NCBI GenBank assembly: GCA_030829765.1 | Contig: JAUROO010000064.1 | Location: 1-27,944 of the forward strand | Length of the DNA: 27,944 bases | Source of the DNA: Miltoncostaeales bacterium | GTDB lineage: Bacteria > Actinomycetota > Thermoleophilia > Miltoncostaeales > Miltoncostaeaceae | Reading direction: 5' to 3' | Shown here: positions 11,140 to 18,896 of the stretch, piece after piece | Position numbering within the stretch: position 1 is the first letter of the stretch | Layout: each line of letters opens with the position of its first letter | The notes under the pieces: model-generated | Database searches by the model: none | What the model was told of the DNA's origin: nothing | What the model saw: only the letters and a program-made list of their open reading frames with translations | Program-made: the position numbers and the translations under genes

Positions 11140-11975
11140 CCCCGCCCGACCCCCACGCGATCGCGCAGGTCGCGGGGTCGTCGGTGATCACCACCCGCCC
11201 GGTGCCGGGCGGCGACGTGTGCCAGGCGCTCCGCATCGACCTGCTGGACACCCGGTCGCTGTTCGTGAAGCACCGATCCGGCGCACCCCCGGGGATGTTC
11301 CGCTCCGAGGCCGCCGGCCTGCACTGGCTGGGATCGGCGGGGGTTCTGCGCGTCCCGGATGTGGTGGCGGTGGGCGACGACTGGCTCGCCCTCGAGTGGA
11401 TTGACCGGGGGGTGGCCGGCAGCGCAACCGACGAGGCGCTGGGCCGCGGCCTCGCGCGGCTGCACCGCGCGGGCGCCCCGGGCTTCGGCGCCGATCACCC
11501 GGGGTTCATCGGCCCCCTTGCCGTACCGAACGCGCCGCGCGATACCTGGCCGGAGTTCCTCGCCGAATGCCGGCTGCTCCCCCTTGCGCACGCCGCGGGC
11601 CTCGACACCGGCTCACGCCGGATGCTCGACCGCGTCCTCGCCCGGCTGCCCGATCTGGCGGGCCCCGTCGAGCCGCCCGCGCGGCTGCACGGCGACCTGT
11701 GGGCGGGCAACCGGATGGCTGACGAGGGCGGTGCCCCCGTGCTTGTGGACCCCGCGGCGGTGGGTGGCCACCGCGAGGTGGACCTCGCGATGATGCTCCT
11801 GTTCGGGGGCTTCCCGGAGCGCGTGTTCGCCGCGTATCACGAGGAGTACCCGCTGGAGCCGGGGTGGCGCGAGCGCGTGGGGCTCAATCAGCTGATCCCC
11901 CTGCTCGTGCATGCCGCCCTGTTCGGGGGCGCATACCACGCGTCGGTCCGGCGGCTGCTGGACGACCTGGCCTGA
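11136..11975 (+). CDS. Fructosamine/ketosamine 3-kinase family protein
   Basis: 279-residue kinase with an aminoglycoside-phosphotransferase-like fold. The catalytic loop HGDLWAGN (His185, Asp187, Asn192) and the metal-binding VDPA (Asp205) are visible, as is the N-terminal lysine in LFVKHRSG. Family members phosphorylate ribulosamines, erythrulosamines or fructosamines on glycated proteins, after which the adduct falls off or is dephosphorylated. The ATG overlaps the TGA of the upstream phosphatase gene, so the two products are probably made together. The gene ends four bases from the convergent coproheme decarboxylase gene. Confidence 0.88.
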   Translation: MTPPDPHAIAQVAGSSVITTRPVPGGDVCQALRIDLLDTRSLFVKHRSGAPPGMFRSEAAGLHWLGSAGVLRVPDVVAVGDDWLALEWIDRGVAGSATDEALGRGLARLHRAGAPGFGADHPGFIGPLAVPNAPRDTWPEFLAECRLLPLAHAAGLDTGSRRMLDRVLARLPDLAGPVEPPARLHGDLWAGNRMADEGGAPVLVDPAAVGGHREVDLAMMLLFGGFPERVFAAYHEEYPLEPGWRERVGLNQLIPLLVHAALFGGAYHASVRRLLDDLA

Positions 11976-11979
11976 CCGG

Positions 11980-12750
11980 CTAGAGCAGGCCGCTCCGCTC
12001 CAGGGCGTCGGCCGGGTCCATCACGATCCCCACGAAGAACGGCCCGAACTCGCCGAAGCGCGCCGACACCTCGTCGAACCGCATCTCGTAGACGATCTCC
12101 TTCAGGGCGGCCAGATCGTCGCTGAACAACGTGACCCCCCACTCCCAGTCGTCCAGCCCCGTGGAGCCGGTGATGAGCTGGGTCACGCGGCCGGCGTACT
12201 TCCGGCCCAGCGTGCCATGACCCATCATCAGCGCCTTCCGCGCATCGAATGACAGCGCGTACCAGTTGTCGTCGCCCATGCGCCTCTTGCTCATGGGGTA
12301 GAAGCACAGCAACCGGCGCACGGGCAGATCAGGGTGCACGCGCATCTCCCGGTAGTGCGCAATCCGCTCACGCCACTCGGCCACCATGGCCTCGATGTCG
12401 TCCTCGCCGAGCGCGGCAAGGCGAGCCCGCTCGTCATCCTCGGTGGCGCGGTACTCGCTCTCCTCGGTGATCGAGAGATATGAATACGCCACCTCCACCG
12501 GCCCCGCCGTCACGCCCTTCACCGCGATGTCCAGGTGGTTCAGGTCCGGCGCCACCAGCATCACGCCAAGGTCGGCTCGACCCCCGAGCACCGAGAACGC
12601 GCGCACCTGGTTGTGCGGATCGGCCTCGGTGAACGCGCGGAGGGCGCCCTGGATGACCGCCCCCGATCCCTCGTCGGGGCAGGCGCGCAGGATGAGATGG
12701 GCAACTCCCCATCCGCTGCTCGGGGTGATGGGCTCGCGGTCGGTGCTCAC
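11980..12750 (-). CDS. chdC: Coproheme decarboxylase (HemQ/ChdC, chlorite dismutase family)
   Basis: 256 residues. The protein converts coproheme to heme b in the coproporphyrin-dependent pathway of Gram-positive bacteria, using peroxide. The actinobacterial signature is clear: YPMSKRR with the radical Tyr151, DNWYAL, MMGHGTLGRKYAG with the proximal heme His178, and ITGSTGLDDWEWG. The chlorite-dismutase distal Arg pattern is absent, so it is not a perchlorate enzyme. The GTG at 12750 follows TACCGT by 8 bases, as in the other leaderless genes. No other heme-synthesis gene is in the window. Confidence 0.93.
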   Translation of the reverse strand: MSTDREPITPSSGWGVAHLILRACPDEGSGAVIQGALRAFTEADPHNQVRAFSVLGGRADLGVMLVAPDLNHLDIAVKGVTAGPVEVAYSYLSITEESEYRATEDDERARLAALGEDDIEAMVAEWRERIAHYREMRVHPDLPVRRLLCFYPMSKRRMGDDNWYALSFDARKALMMGHGTLGRKYAGRVTQLITGSTGLDDWEWGVTLFSDDLAALKEIVYEMRFDEVSARFGEFGPFFVGIVMDPADALERSGLL

Positions 12751-12758
12751 GGCCGGTC

Positions 12759-12764
12759 ACGGTA
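12759..12764 (-). promoter_or_regulatory. -10-like TACCGT, leaderless chdC
   Basis: TACCGT on the minus strand ends 8 bases before the GTG at 12750. It is back to back with the promoter of the next gene, only 16 bases away. Confidence 0.5.
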
Positions 12765-12780
12765 GCGGAGCGCGGGCGGC

Positions 12781-12786
12781 TAGCGT
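12781..12786 (+). promoter_or_regulatory. -10-like TAGCGT, leaderless small gene
   Basis: TAGCGT ends 6 bases before the ATG at 12793. No Shine-Dalgarno sequence is present. Confidence 0.5.
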
Positions 12787-12792
12787 TTCCCC

Positions 12793-13098
12793 ATGGGCGA
12801 TCCGGATACCTTCGACCCGGGTGGGGCATTCCGCGCCGAGCTGCGGGACTCCCAGCTGCTCGACCCCATCCCCGGGCTCACGGCACTGGCGGAATCGCTC
12901 GGCGTGCCGCCGGAGCAGGTGGTGCATCACGCCCTGGTGCGCTGGTCGGCGGCGGGTTCCGAGGCCCTGCTGGCGTCGCCGCCCGATCTGCTGGTGGCAC
13001 TGCGCGATGCCGCGGATGCGGGCGATGCCGCGCGGGTGCGCGGCATCGTGGACGCCCTGCTCGCGGGATGGGATGCCCCGGGGGGCGGACGCCGCTAG
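12793..13098 (+). CDS. Small acidic helical protein, unknown
   Basis: 101 residues, soluble, without signal peptide or membrane segment. Residues 20-50 (LLDPIPGLTALAESLGVPPEQVVHHALVRW) suggest a helical fold with a possible helix-turn-helix-like step; the rest is Ala/Asp-rich helix. I do not recognise a family. Coding is supported by the promoter hexamer, by the low content of rare codons and by exact fitting between neighbours: the promoter sits back to back with that of chdC, and the stop interlocks with that of the dehydrogenase gene in a CTAG. Confidence 0.7.
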   Translation: MGDPDTFDPGGAFRAELRDSQLLDPIPGLTALAESLGVPPEQVVHHALVRWSAAGSEALLASPPDLLVALRDAADAGDAARVRGIVDALLAGWDAPGGGRR

Positions 13099-14210
13099 CG
13101 CGTGATGCGGCGGATGGTCGACCCGGCGACCACGTACACGTTGCCTGCGCGGTCCTCGCCGAACGACGTCACGCCCTTCACGGCGCCGAGGTCACGCGTG
13201 ATCTCCGTGGGCGCACCCGGCGCCGCGGCGTCGATGGTCCACGACCGGCCCGAGCACCAGTCGGCGTAGATGTACCGGCCGGCGAGCGCCGGGGTGGCGC
13301 GCCCGCGGTACACGTAGCCCCCCGTGATCGAGCAGCCGTCGTCGTGGGTGTACTCCGCCACCGGGGCCGTCTCGCGGGCGGTGCGCGCCCCGCCTTCGAA
13401 GTCGGCAGTGCCCTCCCGACGGTTCCATCCGAAGTCCAGCCCCGACTGCCCGGCGCGGGCCACATCCACCTCCTCGCGCGCGTTCTGGCCCACGTCACCG
13501 ATCCACAGGTCGCCCGTGGACCGGTCGAAGGACATGCGCCAGGGGTTGCGCAGCCCCAGCAGCCAGATCTCCGGCCGTGCCCCGGACTGACCGGCGAAGG
13601 GGTTGCCGGCGGGGACTGCGTACCCCCGCCGCCCGGAGCGTCGCGACGGGTCAATGCGCAGGACCTTGCCCAGCAGGCTCCGGGTACTGGCGGCGTATCC
13701 CCGCGGATCGCCTGCGCTCCCGCCATCGCCCAGCGACACGTACAGCATGCGGTCCGGCCCGAACGCCAGCGCGCCGCCATTGTGGTTCGAGAAGGGCTGC
13801 CGCTGCGACAGCACCGTGCGCGCCGTGCGCGTGGACACCCTGCGCGCCCCGGGCCGCGCCCGGAACTCCACCACACGCGTGGTTCCGGCGCGGTCGGTGT
13901 AGTTCACGTAGAAGCGCCCGGAGCGCGCGAAGTCCGGCGGGAAGGCGATGCCCAGCAGGCCCTGCTCAAGCCCCCCCGTGCCCACGCGCCCGCGGATATC
14001 GAGCCAGGGCGCGCCTGGGCGACCGCGGACGACGGGCCGCACCATCCCGCGGCGCTCCACCACCAGCAGCCGCGCCTCGCCGGGCGCCTGCACCATCCCG
14101 ACGGGCGAGTCGAATCCGCGGCCCACGGTGCGCTGCCCGAGTGCCGATGCCGTCGCCGTTGCCGCCAGCACGCACGACGCGGCGATTGCGATGACTGCAG
14201 ACGGTCTCAC
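13095..14210 (-). CDS. PQQ-dependent sugar dehydrogenase family protein (secreted)
   Basis: 371 residues. An N-terminal signal peptide (MRPSAVIAIAASCVLAATATASA) is followed by a glucose/sorbosone dehydrogenase six-bladed propeller. Typical motifs are FDSPVGMV, GGLEQGLLGIAFPPDF, the catalytic-His region SNHNGGALAFGPD, LGDGGSAGDP, GLRNPWRMSFD, WIGDVGQNAREEVD and SITGGYVYRG. Family enzymes (Asd/Yli type) oxidise sugars with PQQ, but many secreted actinobacterial members have unknown substrates and cofactor. No PQQ synthesis genes are in the window. The GTG start is supported by TACGGT six bases upstream. The TAG stop interlocks with that of the small gene. Confidence 0.9.
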   Translation of the reverse strand: MRPSAVIAIAASCVLAATATASALGQRTVGRGFDSPVGMVQAPGEARLLVVERRGMVRPVVRGRPGAPWLDIRGRVGTGGLEQGLLGIAFPPDFARSGRFYVNYTDRAGTTRVVEFRARPGARRVSTRTARTVLSQRQPFSNHNGGALAFGPDRMLYVSLGDGGSAGDPRGYAASTRSLLGKVLRIDPSRRSGRRGYAVPAGNPFAGQSGARPEIWLLGLRNPWRMSFDRSTGDLWIGDVGQNAREEVDVARAGQSGLDFGWNRREGTADFEGGARTARETAPVAEYTHDDGCSITGGYVYRGRATPALAGRYIYADWCSGRSWTIDAAAPGAPTEITRDLGAVKGVTSFGEDRAGNVYVVAGSTIRRITR

Positions 14211-14216
14211 GCAGCC

Positions 14217-14222
14217 ACCGTA
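14217..14222 (-). promoter_or_regulatory. -10-like TACGGT, leaderless sugar dehydrogenase gene
   Basis: TACGGT on the minus strand ends 6 bases before the GTG at 14210. Confidence 0.5.
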
Positions 14223-14257
14223 TCGCGACGCGGGGGTGCCGCCGGGGATCCCGGGTG

Positions 14258-14512
14258 CTAGTTGACCTCGGCGGGCTCGATGACCGGCTGCACCACGCGG
14301 CTGACCGTCACCGGGAGCAGGCGGACGAACGCGTTGAGCTCGGGGACCGACGCGCCGCCCTTGATGCCCCCGAGCAGGCGGAGGAGCACGGCGACCTCGC
14401 GTGGCCCCAGGTCGGGAAGCACGGGTTCAAGCGCCTCGACGAGCTTCCCGCGCATGGCGGGATCGATCTCGGCGAGGGCGGATTCCAAATCGGGCGGGAT
14501 CGCGTCTGACAT
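14258..14512 (-). CDS. Small protein of unknown function, 84 residues
   Basis: The protein starts MSDAIPPDLESALAEIDP and is mainly amphipathic helix with a Leu/Val-rich centre (VAVLLRLLGGIKGG) and a hydrophobic C-terminal part (FVRLLPVTVSRVV). No signal peptide is present and no family is recognised. The ATG at 14512 is chosen over the one at 14521 because TAGAAT ends 7 bases upstream and would overlap the earlier start. It lies between two secreted-protein genes on the same strand, but each of the three has its own promoter hexamer. Confidence 0.65.
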   Translation of the reverse strand: MSDAIPPDLESALAEIDPAMRGKLVEALEPVLPDLGPREVAVLLRLLGGIKGGASVPELNAFVRLLPVTVSRVVQPVIEPAEVN

Positions 14513-14519
14513 GCCGGTC

Positions 14520-14525
14520 ATTCTA
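14520..14525 (-). promoter_or_regulatory. -10-like TAGAAT, leaderless small gene
   Basis: TAGAAT on the minus strand ends 7 bases before the ATG at 14512. Its closeness to the -10 consensus TATAAT makes this one of the better examples. Confidence 0.55.
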
Positions 14526-14578
14526 GCCCACCCGGGGCCTGTCACCGGGGGCCGGGTGCGCCCGCGACCCACCGCCGA

Positions 14579-15364
14579 TCAGCGCCGGATGATCACCGGG
14601 GTGCCGCTGCGCACGAGGCGGTTCAGGCGCCGGATGTCGGCGTTCCGCATACGGATGCATCCGTGGCTCACGCGCTGCCCGATCAACTCCGGCTGGCTGG
14701 TGCCGTGGATGGCGACCCGCCCGTTGCCGCCGGCGTACTCGTTCAGCGCCTCGGAGAAGCCCGTGATGGGCATCACGATGGGGCCGAGGAAGGCCTTCGG
14801 GTCGCCCGTGGGGATGACCTCGGCGATGGCGAAGCGCCCGGTGGGCGTGGGGTTCTCGGGCGTCCCCACGGCAACGGGGAAGGTCCGGATGCGCGTGCCG
14901 TTGCGGAACAGCTTCAGCTTCCGGTCCGACAGGTCCACGTCGATGCGCAGGTTGATCGGCCGGAAGGCCATGTCGGAGGCGCGGATCCAGCCCGTGGTGC
15001 CGTTGGGCCGCACCGGCAGGAGCACCTTCACCCAGCGCACTCCCGCGACCACCTTCACGCCGCGCACCTGCAGCCACGCGGGCCCCGCCCCGAGGGGTGC
15101 GATGGGCTGGACGAGGCGCAGCGGCTTGCCGCCCGGCGTGGGATACATCCGCGCCGTGGCCACCACCAGCAGCCGGCCGGCCCAGGACCGTCGCGGATTG
15201 GGCGGGGCGATCGGCGACTTCGGAGCCACGGGCGGCTGCTCGGTGCCAGGCGGGACAGCCGGAGCGGTCGCGGGGTCCGATGGGGTGGGACCCTGCGCCA
15301 TCGCCGGGGCGAAGCCCGCACCCAGCAGGGCGATGGCAGCGCTTGTCGTGATGAATCCGCGCAC
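14579..15364 (-). CDS. L,D-transpeptidase (YkuD domain), secreted
   Basis: 261 residues. A signal peptide (MRGFITTSAAIALLGAGFAPAMA) and a Pro-rich linker (about 26-57) lead to an SH3-like segment (about 60-135) and a C-terminal YkuD domain. The catalytic motif is complete: His220 (AIHGTS) and SHGCIR with Cys236. The enzyme forms 3-3 peptidoglycan cross-links outside the membrane. The GTG at 15364 is preferred over the GTG at 15373 because TACCGT ends 7 bases before it; the upstream GTG lies inside the hexamer region. It complements the peptidoglycan-binding lipoprotein elsewhere in the window, but the two are not linked. Confidence 0.92.
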   Translation of the reverse strand: MRGFITTSAAIALLGAGFAPAMAQGPTPSDPATAPAVPPGTEQPPVAPKSPIAPPNPRRSWAGRLLVVATARMYPTPGGKPLRLVQPIAPLGAGPAWLQVRGVKVVAGVRWVKVLLPVRPNGTTGWIRASDMAFRPINLRIDVDLSDRKLKLFRNGTRIRTFPVAVGTPENPTPTGRFAIAEVIPTGDPKAFLGPIVMPITGFSEALNEYAGGNGRVAIHGTSQPELIGQRVSHGCIRMRNADIRRLNRLVRSGTPVIIRR

Positions 15365-15371
15365 ACAGGAC

Positions 15372-15377
15372 ACGGTA
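15372..15377 (-). promoter_or_regulatory. -10-like TACCGT, leaderless L,D-transpeptidase gene
   Basis: TACCGT on the minus strand ends 7 bases before the GTG at 15364. The 60 bases between it and the divergent dedA gene show no second clear hexamer. Confidence 0.45.
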
Positions 15378-15437
15378 GCCGAGCACCCCGCGCATCCACC
15401 GGAGCCGGGTTCGGCCCCGCCATGCGATCATGCAGTC

Positions 15438-16172
15438 ATGTATCCCGCCGTCAGCGGCACCCTCCTCCCCGCCGCGACGGGCTTCTTCGCCTCCATCGGC
15501 GACTGGGCCGCGGAGTACGGCTACATCACGATCTTCCTCGTGGTGGCAGGTGACGGAATCATCCCGATCCTCCCGGGCGAGACCTCCATCATCGCCGGCG
15601 CGGTGTTCGCCGCCCAGGGTGACCTGACGCTGTGGGCGGTCATCGCCGTGGGGGCCGCTGGCGCCGTGGTGGGTGATTCCATCGCCTACTGGGTGGGGCG
15701 CGCCGGTGGCCCGTGGATACGGCGCGCGCTCACGCGCGTTGCCGGGGAGAACCGCACCCGGGCGGCCGAGGGCATGGTGCGACGCCAGGGCCCCGCGCTC
15801 GTGTTCACCGGGCGGTTCCTGCCGGGTATCCGCATTGGCATCAACATCGCCTGCGGCGCGGGCCAGATGTCCTACCGGCGCTTCCTGATGTTCGACGCCC
15901 TCGGCGCGGTGCTGTGGTCCACGCAGGCGGCACTGATCGGCTACTTCGCCGGGCGGGCGTTTGCCGACCAGATATGGGTGGCGCTGGCCGTGGCGATCGG
16001 AGTCGGGATCGCCGTGGGGTTCGTGGTGATCCTCCGGGAGCGGCGCATGGTGGCGCGGCAGGCCGCGCTCGACGCGGAGGAGGCCCGCGCCGAGGCCCTG
16101 GCACAGGGCGAGCCGCTCGCCCCAGCAGGCGGTACCCTCCCCGATGAGCCCGCGAGCAGGAAGGCCCGATGA
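15438..16172 (+). CDS. DedA family membrane protein
   Basis: 244-residue integral membrane protein of the DedA/SNARE-associated (VTT domain) family, related to undecaprenyl-phosphate and phospholipid flippases. Visible features are the re-entrant motif GDGIIPILPGETSIIAGA, the GDSIAYWVGR helix, the conserved GRFLPGIR motif, two later membrane helices (about 160-185 and 190-215) and a charged, Ala/Glu-rich cytoplasmic tail. It is first of five overlapping plus-strand genes. No Shine-Dalgarno sequence or TAnnnT hexamer is obvious upstream, so the ATG at 15438 rests on the N-terminal sequence alone. Confidence 0.88.
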   Translation: MYPAVSGTLLPAATGFFASIGDWAAEYGYITIFLVVAGDGIIPILPGETSIIAGAVFAAQGDLTLWAVIAVGAAGAVVGDSIAYWVGRAGGPWIRRALTRVAGENRTRAAEGMVRRQGPALVFTGRFLPGIRIGINIACGAGQMSYRRFLMFDALGAVLWSTQAALIGYFAGRAFADQIWVALAVAIGVGIAVGFVVILRERRMVARQAALDAEEARAEALAQGEPLAPAGGTLPDEPASRKAR

Positions 16173-16927
16173 CCTACCGCACGCGCACCGCGCTTGCCGT
16201 GATGGCCGCGGCCCTCGCCGTGCCGGTGGCACCTGCCCTGGCCGACGGAGGCGGCACGTCGTGGCCGGGCAGCGCCCTGCTCGCGGGACGCTGGAGCGGG
16301 ACCGCGGCCAGCACGGAAGTGGCGGGCTTCACGTTCCCCGTGTCCGCCGAGGTGCGCGTGGCGCCGACGGGCCGGCCAACGGGCACCGTGGTGCTCGGCG
16401 CACCGGTCAACTGCGCCGGCGCCTGGGTGCCCGTATCCACCCGGGGCAGGGTGACCACGTTCTCCGAGCGCGTCCGGCCCACGGGAGACGGCGAGTGCAT
16501 CGACGACGGAACGGTGCGCCTCTCACCCGCCAGCCGGGGCCGGCTGCGTTACGTGTGGACCAAGGGCGACGCGGGCAGCGTGGCCTACCTCTCGCCCACG
16601 GGCGTGTCCGGGGCGTGGACCGGCACGCTCCGGCAGGCGGGTGACCCACCCGTGCCGGTGTCCCTGCGCATCACCGGCGTGCGCGCCGGCCAGATGGAGG
16701 GGCGCTCGCGCTACGGCGCCCCGTTCTCGTGCACCGGACGCCTGGTTCCGCGGGGGGCGGGCACGCAGTCGTCGGCCACGTTCACCGAGGTCATCACGCG
16801 GTCGGGGAGCGACCGCTGCGTGGGGATCGGCACCATGCGCGTGCGGCTGAGGTCCGACGGGCGCCTGGCCTACCGGTGGACCGGCGGGCGCGTGACGTCC
16901 ACCGCACTGCTCACGAGGGCGCGATGA
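16169..16927 (+). CDS. Secreted protein with two tandem copies of an unknown domain
   Basis: 252 residues with a Sec signal peptide ending at about Ala25 (VPVAPALA). The mature part is an internal duplication: residues 38-142 and 146-250 share the order G.W.GT, C.G..VP, F.E, C(I/V)..GT.R, L.Y.W..G and a final S.A.L. The cysteine pairs 82/110 and 188/217 are offset by 106-107 residues, so each copy probably holds one disulfide. It resembles beta-sandwich domains of unknown function in actinobacterial exported proteins; I do not recognise a named family. The ATG overlaps the dedA TGA (ATGA), with AGGAAGG 5 bases upstream. Confidence 0.8.
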   Translation: MTYRTRTALAVMAAALAVPVAPALADGGGTSWPGSALLAGRWSGTAASTEVAGFTFPVSAEVRVAPTGRPTGTVVLGAPVNCAGAWVPVSTRGRVTTFSERVRPTGDGECIDDGTVRLSPASRGRLRYVWTKGDAGSVAYLSPTGVSGAWTGTLRQAGDPPVPVSLRITGVRAGQMEGRSRYGAPFSCTGRLVPRGAGTQSSATFTEVITRSGSDRCVGIGTMRVRLRSDGRLAYRWTGGRVTSTALLTRAR

Positions 16928-17391
16928 GCACCGGCCGCCGGCTCGACACCGACGGGCGATCCCTCGCGGCGCGCATGCCCGACATCGCCGCGGCGGAGCA
17001 GGCCGTGCTGGTGGTTGGCAGACCGGTGTGCCCGGCATGCCAGGTGACCGGCGCCGGGCTGGATGCCATCACGCAGGCGCGCCCGGATGTGGTGGTGGCA
17101 TTCGTGGAGATGTGGGGCCCCGAGGACTGGCGTGCGCGCCACGAGCCGGGGTGGCCCGACGGCGTGAGCGTGAGCCCGTCAGCCGTGCCGGCCGTTGCGC
17201 TGATGCGCCGGGGCGAGGTGGTGGCCAGCCGATTCGGCGCCGTGCCCGCGCATGACCTGGACCGCTGGATGTCCGAGCACTTCGGGCCCGCGGAGTCGCC
17301 GGTGCCGGAGGGCGTCACGGCGGCCGAGCAGGAGGTTCTCGACCGGACCGCGGCACGGCGCGCACAGCATTCCGCCGTGAAGGGGCGCTGA
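16924..17391 (+). CDS. Thioredoxin-like protein with CPAC motif
   Basis: 155 residues, cytoplasmic (no signal peptide). The redox motif Cys36-Pro-Ala-Cys39 follows a beta strand (AVLVVGRPVCPAC), and the cis-proline loop is seen as SAVPAVALMRRGE. The C-terminal tail after about residue 120 is Ala/Arg-rich and not part of the fold. The ATG overlaps the upstream TGA (ATGA), and its own TGA overlaps the probable CTG start of the photolyase. The role of a thiol-redox protein between an exported protein and a photolyase is not clear. Confidence 0.8.
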   Translation: MSTGRRLDTDGRSLAARMPDIAAAEQAVLVVGRPVCPACQVTGAGLDAITQARPDVVVAFVEMWGPEDWRARHEPGWPDGVSVSPSAVPAVALMRRGEVVASRFGAVPAHDLDRWMSEHFGPAESPVPEGVTAAEQEVLDRTAARRAQHSAVKGR

Positions 17392-18896
17392 GCGCCCCGA
17401 CCATATGGGTGCTCGGGGACCAGCTGGATCCCTCGGGCCCGGCGTTCCGGGGGCACCGCGCGGGCGGGGCGAGGGTGCTGATGGTCGAGAGCGACCATGC
17501 CATCCGGCGCCTGCCGTTCAACCGCGAGCGCCGCGTGCTGGTGATCGGCGCGATGCGCCGGATGGCCGACGACCTGCGGGCAGGCGGATGGGACGTCGAC
17601 CTGCGTCATGCGCCCACCCTGGCGGAGGGCGTGCGCGCGCACGCACGCGAGTTCCGGCCCGACCGCGTGGTGGTGGCGCACCCCACCTCGCGCAGCGGCC
17701 TCGCGCTGGTGCGGCGCCTGGGCCACGACCTGCCGGTCCCGGTGGAGGTCCGCGACCCCGTGGGGTTCATCACGCGACCGGGCGAGCTGGCTGTCATCCT
17801 CGGACGGCGCCAGCCGCGCATGGACACCTTCTACCGCGAGATGCGGCGCCGTCTCGACCTCCTCATGGCACCCGACGGCACGCCGGAGGGCGGGACCTGG
17901 AGCATGGACCGCGAGAACCGGCAGCGGCCGCCGCGCACCCGTGACCTGGGCGTGCCTCCCCCCTGGCTGCCCCGCCGGGACGACCCCCTCGATGCCACGC
18001 TGCGAACCGCCTTTGCGGACCTCCCCGAGACCGGCGCGGGCGGCGAGCGCGTCATGGCCGCATCCCGCGCGGAGGCCGAGGCCGCGCTGGACCGGTTCAT
18101 CGAGCACCGCCTCGCCACCTTCGGGCCGTACCAGGACGCGATGATGGACGACGACTGGGCCATGTCGCATGCGTTCCTCTCCGGGCCCCTCAACCTGGGA
18201 ATCCTGTCGCCCGAGCGGGTGGCGCGCCGCGTGGCCGACGCCCTGGACGACGGTGCACCCCTGGCGTCGGTGGAGGGCTTCGTGCGCCAGGTGATCGGTT
18301 GGCGCGAGTACGTGTGGGGCTGGTACTGGATGCGCACGTGGCGGGGTGCGAATGGCCTGGGTGCAGACGGCCCCGTGCCCGCTGCGCTGCAGGGGGCCCC
18401 CACCCGCATGCGGTGCGTGGACGCCACGATGCAGGGCATCCACGCGCGGGGCTACTCGCACCACATCCAGCGGCTGATGGTGCTGGGCACGCTCATGTTG
18501 CTGCGCGGAACCCAGCCCTGGCGGGCACTGCAGTGGTTCCAGGCGTCCCACGTGGACGCATCGGCCTGGGTGATGGCGCCGAATGTCATCGGCATGGCGC
18601 TGTACGCCGACGGCGGGCGCATGATGACCAAGCCGTACGCGGCCAGCGGGGCCTATATCCGGCGCATGGGCAATCACTGCGCGGCGTGCCCGTACGACCC
18701 CGGCGCGGCGACCGGCCCCACCGCATGCCCCTTCACCACCCTGTACTGGGACTTCCTCGACCGCCACCGCGGGGCCCTCGGGCAGAATCCCCGCATGTCG
18801 CTCTCCATGCGCAACCTGGACCGTCGCGACGACCTGCCCGCCATCCGGGCGCAGGCCCGCGACTGCACGGCCCTCCTGGACGGGGGAGGCGCGTGA
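17388..18896 (+). CDS. phrB: Iron-sulfur (6-4) photolyase / FeS-BCP cryptochrome
   Basis: About 502-residue flavoprotein of the FeS-BCP class, which repairs (6-4) photoproducts in DNA with light. All hallmarks of Agrobacterium PhrB occur with identical spacing: counted from the GTG at 17409, cluster cysteines are 336, 424, 427 and 440, and the active-site His pair is 351-352 (GYSHHIQRL). The N-terminal strand TIWVLGDQLDP is needed for the photolyase-like domain, yet no ATG, GTG or TTG precedes it in frame. CTG at 17388 would start the protein LSAPTIWVLG and overlap the upstream TGA as CTGA, just like the ATGA junctions of this operon. The GTG at 17409 is the fallback start. Confidence 0.9.
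   Translation: MSAPTIWVLGDQLDPSGPAFRGHRAGGARVLMVESDHAIRRLPFNRERRVLVIGAMRRMADDLRAGGWDVDLRHAPTLAEGVRAHAREFRPDRVVVAHPTSRSGLALVRRLGHDLPVPVEVRDPVGFITRPGELAVILGRRQPRMDTFYREMRRRLDLLMAPDGTPEGGTWSMDRENRQRPPRTRDLGVPPPWLPRRDDPLDATLRTAFADLPETGAGGERVMAASRAEAEAALDRFIEHRLATFGPYQDAMMDDDWAMSHAFLSGPLNLGILSPERVARRVADALDDGAPLASVEGFVRQVIGWREYVWGWYWMRTWRGANGLGADGPVPAALQGAPTRMRCVDATMQGIHARGYSHHIQRLMVLGTLMLLRGTQPWRALQWFQASHVDASAWVMAPNVIGMALYADGGRMMTKPYAASGAYIRRMGNHCAACPYDPGAATGPTACPFTTLYWDFLDRHRGALGQNPRMSLSMRNLDRRDDLPAIRAQARDCTALLDGGGA

Noticed and set aside
16144..16644. Possible leaderless gene starting at ATG 16144 after TACCCT
   Set aside because: The hexamer and spacing fit loosely (5 bases), but the frame gives a low-complexity Arg/Gly protein and overlaps the signal-peptide protein starting at 16169.
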